A DNA stretch of 64,000 nt from the NCBI GenBank assembly GCA_905116865.2, contig CAJHNH020008401.1, positions 1-64,000 of the forward strand, given 5' to 3'. Both the position numbers and the translations under genes were made by a program. Of the stretch, positions 12,161 to 64,000 are shown piece by piece. Within the stretch, counting starts at the first letter, position 1. Every line of letters starts with the position of its first letter. Source of the stretch: Candidula unifasciata (taxonomy: Eukaryota > Mollusca > Gastropoda > Stylommatophora > Geomitridae). The notes under the pieces were generated by a model. That model had not been told where the DNA came from, searched no databases, and saw nothing but the letters and a program-made list of their open reading frames with translations.

Positions 12161-12163
12161 CAT

Positions 12164-12250
12164 CGGGAGTTCTCAATTTTTTTTTAAGCCGCGGCACCCT
12201 TGTGAAGCTATAAAAAAAATTCGAGGCACACCTACAATCAAAGCGATTGA
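12164..12250 (+). mobile_element. Possible hAT-like element end
   Basis: GGGAGTTCTCAATTTTTTTT then GCCGCGGCACCCTTGTGAAG and GAGGCACACC resembles the terminal sequence of hAT elements (GGTTCTCAA...GGCACCCTTG). The other end was not located. Confidence 0.3.
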
Positions 12251-12574
12251 AAAACTAGGGAAAGAAAGGGGGGCGGTGTAGATTTAATATTCAGTTGTCT
12301 TTAATGCGATAGATAAAACTGTTTGGATGAATTTGTCAATATATCCTTTTCATATTTATTTTTAGAAATGATCTCCATCATAGATTACCCTCCCAGAAGA
12401 GATATAGTGTAGCGTTTGAACATTTCGTAACATTCATGTACTAAATCAGAATCATTGCATTCCAGACGACTCTTTAATTTGGACGGAACAACGCAGCCGT
12501 TAGAAACACTTCTATGTCAGTTTACTTATGCCCTTCCGGTGCATGTTCGTTCCCAACCGAAACAAAGCCAAACA

Positions 12575-12672
12575 AATGCATGCTCACACACACATACACA
12601 TACAAACACACGCGCACGCTAGCACGCACACCCGCACGCACGCACACTAGCGCGCACGCACCCACACGCCTT
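12575..12672 (+). repeat. CA/CGCA-rich low-complexity tract
   Basis: Mixed ACACACATAC and GCACGCACGC repeats. The reverse-strand open frame across it is an artefact. Confidence 0.9.
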
Positions 12673-12679
12673 GTCTGTA

Positions 12680-13370
12680 AATAAAAATACTTATTTGACC
12701 AGGCTATCACTTTCTATTGTACAGACAACAATTTCCACCTTACAGTTTTAGCCAAGATGTAATCACAGCTTTACTTATCCACTGCACCTTCACGAATACA
12801 GATGGGGGATCGGTCGCACCTCGAGATAAATACAAGGGCAGTTCTTAGAACGTCGCGGTTGGCATTTTATGCTGTATGATACATGCTGAGTGTGAAACAA
12901 GGAAAATACTCTTTTCGACAGTGACGAGGAAAGACAACTTTAACTGTAAATTAAACCAAGAGGAAACACCAAGAAAGAGAAGGAAAGACATGCACACCTA
13001 ACAACCGGGTGGAGGACGAGTGGTCTGACTCGAAAGGAAGCCCAGAAACGGCGCAAATTTTAGAATTTAGTCACGAAAGTGACGCAAATAACCCAGACAA
13101 CAAATATAGGCGGAGACTGTTAGCAGCCTCGGCTAGCTAGCAGCAGACTGAAAGTGGTCGAACTTTTAATTTTTTTTTTTTTTCAAAAGGAATCAGAATC
13201 GGTGTTTAGATAGCAAGCGGCAATGACGCCCGAAGTTTAGCTAGATTACTGGTAATTAACATTCCAAACTTTCAGTGCGAGCAGTATACATTTTCGAGTT
13301 TTTCTTTTTGACATTTTCTTGCTAGTGTTTGGCAGATTTTTATAAATTTTTGAGTTGCCAACACTAGTAC
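12680..13370. other. No gene recognised
   Basis: Unique-looking sequence with scattered CpG and an inverted TCACGAAAGTGACG core at about 13071. Confidence 0.3.
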
Positions 13371-14875
13371 ACTATAGCTCTGCCAAAGAAACCAGGCACT
13401 TTAAAATGTGAAGATTATCGCACAGTAAGTCTTATGAGTCACATGACTAAGATTTTACTGAGAATAATTATGAGAAGAATAAGAAACTAAATTAAACCAG
13501 GAATCAGAGATGAACAACGTGGATTTGTAGAAGGAAAAGATACAAACAATGTCAAATACATCCTAAGGACATTGTCAGAAAGAGCTATAGAAGTAAAGAC
13601 TGATTTGTACTTATGCTTCATAGACTATACAAAAGCATTTGACTGTGTGCAGCATGAAGAAGTAATCAAACTGTTAGAAAAATTAAATAAACAGAGGGGG
13701 GAACCGTTTGAGGCCGTTAAATATTATGAATTAATCAAGTAACAGAAAGTATTGTGAACGGCACTCATAGAAAGAAATGAATTAATCAAGTAACAGAAAG
13801 TATTGTGAACGGCACTCATACTTCTTTCTATGAGTGCCGTTCACAATACTTTCTGTTACTAGAAAAATTAAACATTGATGGAAAAGATCTACGAATAATA
13901 AAGAATATTAATTGGCAGCAAACAGCAGGTTTAAGAATTAGGAACTGTTTAGGTACATTTCAAAGCATAAAGAGAGGCGTACGACAAGGATGTGTACTGT
14001 CACCTGATTTGTTTTCAATATACAGTGAATATATAATTGCGATATTTAATTGATATGCCCGGAATTGTGGTTGGTGGGCACAATATAAACAATTTACGTT
14101 ATGCTGATGACACAGTCTTGATAGCAACAAGTCAGAAAGAACTATAGGAAATGATAGACATTGTGGTGTTGAAAAGTGGAAGAATGGGCCTCAGTTGGAA
14201 TAATGGGAAGACAGAAGTAATGGTGGTATTAAAGAAACGAAATATTCCTAAATGTGTAATAAAAGTCGATGGTGTTATTTTTGGGACAGGTACAGACATT
14301 TAAGTATCTGGGCACATCAGATGGAAGATGCAAAACTGAGAAGAAACATAATAGGACAGGTAAAAACTGCATTTTATAAAATGAATAACATCTTGTGCAA
14401 TATATCTTTGTCATTGAGAGTTAGAAAAAAGAATTCTTCCTTGCTACATACACCCAGTTTTAACATATAGCTGTGAATTCTGGACAATCGGTAGGCAGGC
14501 CAAACAATTTCTTGAGGCCTTAGAGATGTGGTTTTACTGAAGAATGCTTAGAATACCTTGGACTGCCAAAAAAAAAAAAAAAAAAGCAACCAAGAGGTTT
14601 TGAACGAGGCGGGAGCCCGAAGACAACTTATCACAGACATCAGAAGGAGACAGTCATCATTTTCCGGCCATGTTATGAGAAGAGGGAAAATAGAACATGT
14701 GACCACTGGAAAGATCTGTGGAAGGAGGGATAGAGGAAGACAACGAGAGAAGATTCTTGACAGTCTTGCTGCATTGCATGGAGGTGTGTCAGCACACGAA
14801 CTGACACATGCTGCAGGAGATTGCAGATGGCGGAGAGGCATGATCGCCCACGCCAGTCGGCAAGACACCTGTTAA
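13371..14875 (+). mobile_element. LINE reverse-transcriptase fossil (full RT span, broken)
   Basis: LPKKPGTLKCEDYRTVSLMS opens the RT, followed by RDEQRGFVEGKDTNNVKYIL, CFIDYTKAFDCVQHEEV, GVRQGCVLSPDLF.IYSEYI, NLRYADDTVLIATSQ and the C-terminal RRRQSSFSGHVMRRGKIEHV. The reading is broken by stops and a poly-A interruption near 14570, and split by the 172-bp insertion at 13688-13859. It ends VSAHELTHAAGDCRWRRGMI, shared with 42560-42665. Same family as 49262-50295. Confidence 0.9.
13688..13859. mobile_element. 172-bp foldback insertion in the LINE, with 13-bp target duplication
   Basis: TAGAAAAATTAAA occurs at both edges (13675-13687 and 13860-13872), where the RT reading LLEKLN is resumed. 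Inside, a unit starting GAATTAATCAAGTAACAGAA repeats with a 51-bp offset. The first copy is mirrored by an inverted arm at 13822-13860, so single strands can fold over a roughly 45-base loop. Confidence 0.75.
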
Positions 14876-15169
14876 TGTTGAGTACACTATTACTTTCCAA
14901 GAGTAGCTTCCCTTTTTCAGGTGTGCAACATACTTTTTCTCCCCCGAGACTACCTTATCAAATCTTCACACAGGTAAGCAATAAACAGCGTTAACGTATT
15001 TAATGTTTAATCTTGTTAACATTTTGTAAAGATGTTTATTGTAAATACTGATTTGTTTTTTACAAAACGATACTTATACTAAAAGTCACTTTGGTCATGT
15101 TAAGAGGCGCAGGTAACTATACTAACTAGCTTTGAATACTTTTAATTCGTTGGTGCCATAGTCCGTCAT

Positions 15170-15268
15170 TTCCGGGTTGCCGTTGCATTGTTTCCTTTTT
15201 TTTAATAGTGATCACACGAGCCCATTTGAAAAAAAACTTATTTGGCAGCTTTGACTACTATCACAGAG
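15170..15268 (+). promoter_or_regulatory. Possible contactin promoter and noncoding first exon
   Basis: The first coding exon starts at an acceptor, so an upstream noncoding exon is required. A strong donor (GAG|GTGAGTTG, GT at 15269) closes a segment containing ATTTCCGGGTTGCCG (a TTCCGG ETS-type core) near 15172. This sits about 2 kb upstream of exon 1 with no recognisable transposon in between. Other donor-like sites at 14973 (CACAG|GTAAGC) and 11835 (GTAAGTAT) are alternatives. Inference only. Confidence 0.25.
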
Positions 15269-15299
15269 GTGAGTTGAGTTTGAATCAAGTAGATGTGTG

Positions 15300-16919
15300 C
15301 TTATAACAAACATAATTTCAGTCTCATACAATCTTTTTTGCTGATGAAAAGTGAACTTGTGTGCCATGAAAAGGTACATTTAATAATTTGGCACTCTTCC
15401 GAATTCACTACTGCGAAAAACATTTTAAGTAGTAAAAACATTTGGCATTTGGGCCATCATCATCAGTTTCCATTCCACTTCTGCCGTTATTGCTCAATGG
15501 ATACCAATGATTAGACGTTAAGCTAAGTGCTGCGGGAACGAATAGTTTTCATTCCATTGAAGCTGCGTGGGGAGTAGTTAGTTACTAAGTAAGTAAGTTT
15601 TCGACCCATTGTTCTCATTACCAGTGACTTGTCCTGTGATTTCCAGAGCCACATGTTTGATGGAAATAATAATATAGCTCCACTGCCACCTAAAGCATGT
15701 TGCAAAAGGCGACAAATTAGGACTTTGCTGAAATCAGATGTGTTGGCAACACTGTTGCTGTTGGTGACGAAAGGTGCAGATATTGCAGCCTAGCTGTATG
15801 TAACTGTAAACCACAACACGACATCCAACCTGCCCTTTTAAGGGCTTTATACTAAAACAATTTATTACCAGGGGGGGGGGGGGGGGGGGGGGTCACCTGC
15901 ATGACAGGCAGAATTTTTAATGTTACTACCGGACCGAAGACTCCAGAGTAGTTCAAATGGAATTATATAATTATAATATAATAATAACACACAAGTTCGT
16001 AGTGTTCCTATTCCATATTATTAACTATATAATGACCTTTTGAGGCATTGAATGTGATTTTTTTTAACAGTGAATAATTTGGGACCGATATTTGGAAGAG
16101 TGCCTAATAATTTATTTATGATGGTTGTAAATTCATGGTCCATCCATGGTTCCAAACTAACTTGAAATTTACAATTTGTCAGCTATTCCTATTTATAACT
16201 CATTACTGTAACTTTGTTATTACAACTATTATTAGAGATGGTAGAAAAAAAAACAACTGCCTGTCTAAATAAGAAACAGGATAATTTACAGTGCATGATA
16301 TAGCATGCATCAGCATAGAGGGATAGATAGATAGTCTATTGTCTGTGATCATAGGCATAGTTCTTTTAAAAATGTGGGGATCGAATTGTTCACAAAGTAA
16401 GTTGTATGTCAGCGCAGCCTAAATGTGCACCTGGATAAAGAACTGAGAAAATAAAGGCTGCTGGCGTGATCAGGGTTGACTCAGCCTCTAGGTAATGGGT
16501 ACCAGAGTTAACACTCTAGGGTAAATAAAGGAAAGTCGCTGTAGCTATGGAGTCACATGCGGATGGTGGCACAGGCGGACAGTTTCTTATCAGCTGTCTG
16601 TACTAGTGGCAGACCACTTATGGTTTATAACAGTATGCAATGTCGCTGGTTCACATCTCCCGACTTTACCTTTTTTTAAATATTGTCATCTGAATGCATT
16701 GTACCAAAAAAACAGGTCACCTGTCTTTAAATAGGCTGTGCGGTAATGGCTATTAATCAGTATTTATGGGAGCATGTTCAATCGGGAGTAATAGGTTTAC
16801 GTTTCTAGGGGCGAAAGGGGTAAGAGAGTTATCTGAAGAAAAGGTAGTGCAGAATTAATTGATGTAAAAGTCAAACATAATTATATGGCAGTGTCAGTTA
16901 TAGTTATTTCAAGGTATAC
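15300..16919. other. No gene recognised
   Basis: Mostly AT-rich sequence between the possible 5' exon and the family C repeat; part of the putative first intron. Contains a 22-G homopolymer at about 15871-15892 and a short GATA run at 16321. Confidence 0.4.
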
Positions 16920-17217
16920 TCTTCTTCTTCTTCTTCTCGTTCACCAGCTGTAAACTGGCGGAAGCTTCTGGTTGCTCGTCCACTACTGAACTGCAGTCCT
17001 GCTCCAGAAGCTGGGTGTTGCGTGTGCATCAGTTTTACAGATCTCATTCTCTTGAATACAGACTGTTTGTTCCTTGCCTCTCCGGCAGATGCACTCCGAC
17101 TTCAAAGAAAGATCCCTATATAGTCGACTCTTACGACATGCTTTTGGGGAGGCAGTGGGTCTATTCTTGTTTCCCCCACAATGGGACCCCGGAGCCCACA
17201 CGGGGGATTTCAAGGTA
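16920..17217 (-). mobile_element. Dispersed SINE-like repeat, family C, with (GAA)n tail
   Basis: Nearly the same sequence recurs at 20572-20862, and its 5' part, inverted, at 23506-23625. Shared blocks include GCTTTTGGGGAGGCAGTGGG, CTCCGGCAGATGCACTCCGA and TTGCTCGTCCACTACTGAAC. The TTCTTCTTCTTC end on the plus strand implies a minus-strand element with a (GAA)n tail. It ends about 85 bp upstream of contactin exon 1. Confidence 0.7.
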
Positions 17218-17327
17218 TAAAGTTTAATATACCCGTTAAAATGTATCCTTTTTATGAAAAATGAAAAGTATACATATGATATAGTATTGCTTTTTTTTCA
17301 GGTGCTATTAAACAGACACCTGTTGTA

Positions 17328-64000
<46,673 letters not shown>

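Overview
This is a eukaryotic window from an intron-rich, repeat-loaded, AT-rich invertebrate genome. It is dominated by one large plus-strand gene whose 19 visible exons (17302 to the right edge) splice into about 1,178 residues: a signal peptide, a C-type lectin domain (CTLD), six immunoglobulin (Ig) domains and most of four fibronectin type III (FN3) domains. That architecture is the invertebrate contactin, a neuronal and septate-junction cell-adhesion protein; vertebrate contactins lack the CTLD. All 18 introns have phase-consistent junctions, 17 GT-AG and one GC-AG. The gene runs off the right edge inside FN3-4, so its C-terminus, where a GPI-anchor signal would be expected, is not visible. 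The contactin type, the long introns and the transposon mix suggest a lophotrochozoan, perhaps a gastropod mollusc; the taxon is inference.  Left flank (1-17300): no complete gene. Three minus-strand segments (321-398, about 581-798 and best 6608-6718) look like exons of an unidentified gene. The rest is LINE debris, SINE-like repeats, two minisatellites (4935-5625, 5626-5850), a GA microsatellite, and a reverse-transcriptase fossil (13371-14875) carrying a small foldback insertion. A plausible 5' untranslated exon of contactin lies at about 15170-15268.  Contactin body (17302-64000): the introns hold broken non-LTR retrotransposons (several copies of an RNase H-bearing type, others with YADD/FADD reverse-transcriptase motifs), a Tigger/pogo-like DNA transposon with both terminal inverted repeats (42864-44153), a dead mariner (about 47870-48660), tRNA-derived SINEs, and several minisatellites. 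Two of those were expanded from reverse-transcriptase coding sequence.  The most unusual feature is a set of three sense-strand tandem arrays inside contactin introns that repeat splice-site-like sequence. A 54-bp array (31838-32173) duplicates the exon 7/intron 7 junction itself, giving six intact in-frame donors. A 50-bp array (59423-61419, 40 junctions, no length variation) repeats an acceptor-like tract joined directly to GTGAGA. A 59-bp array in intron 1 (17941-19455) repeats GTGAGAG and TTGCAG|GT. These could produce alternative donors or recursive-splicing-like sites, or could be chance.
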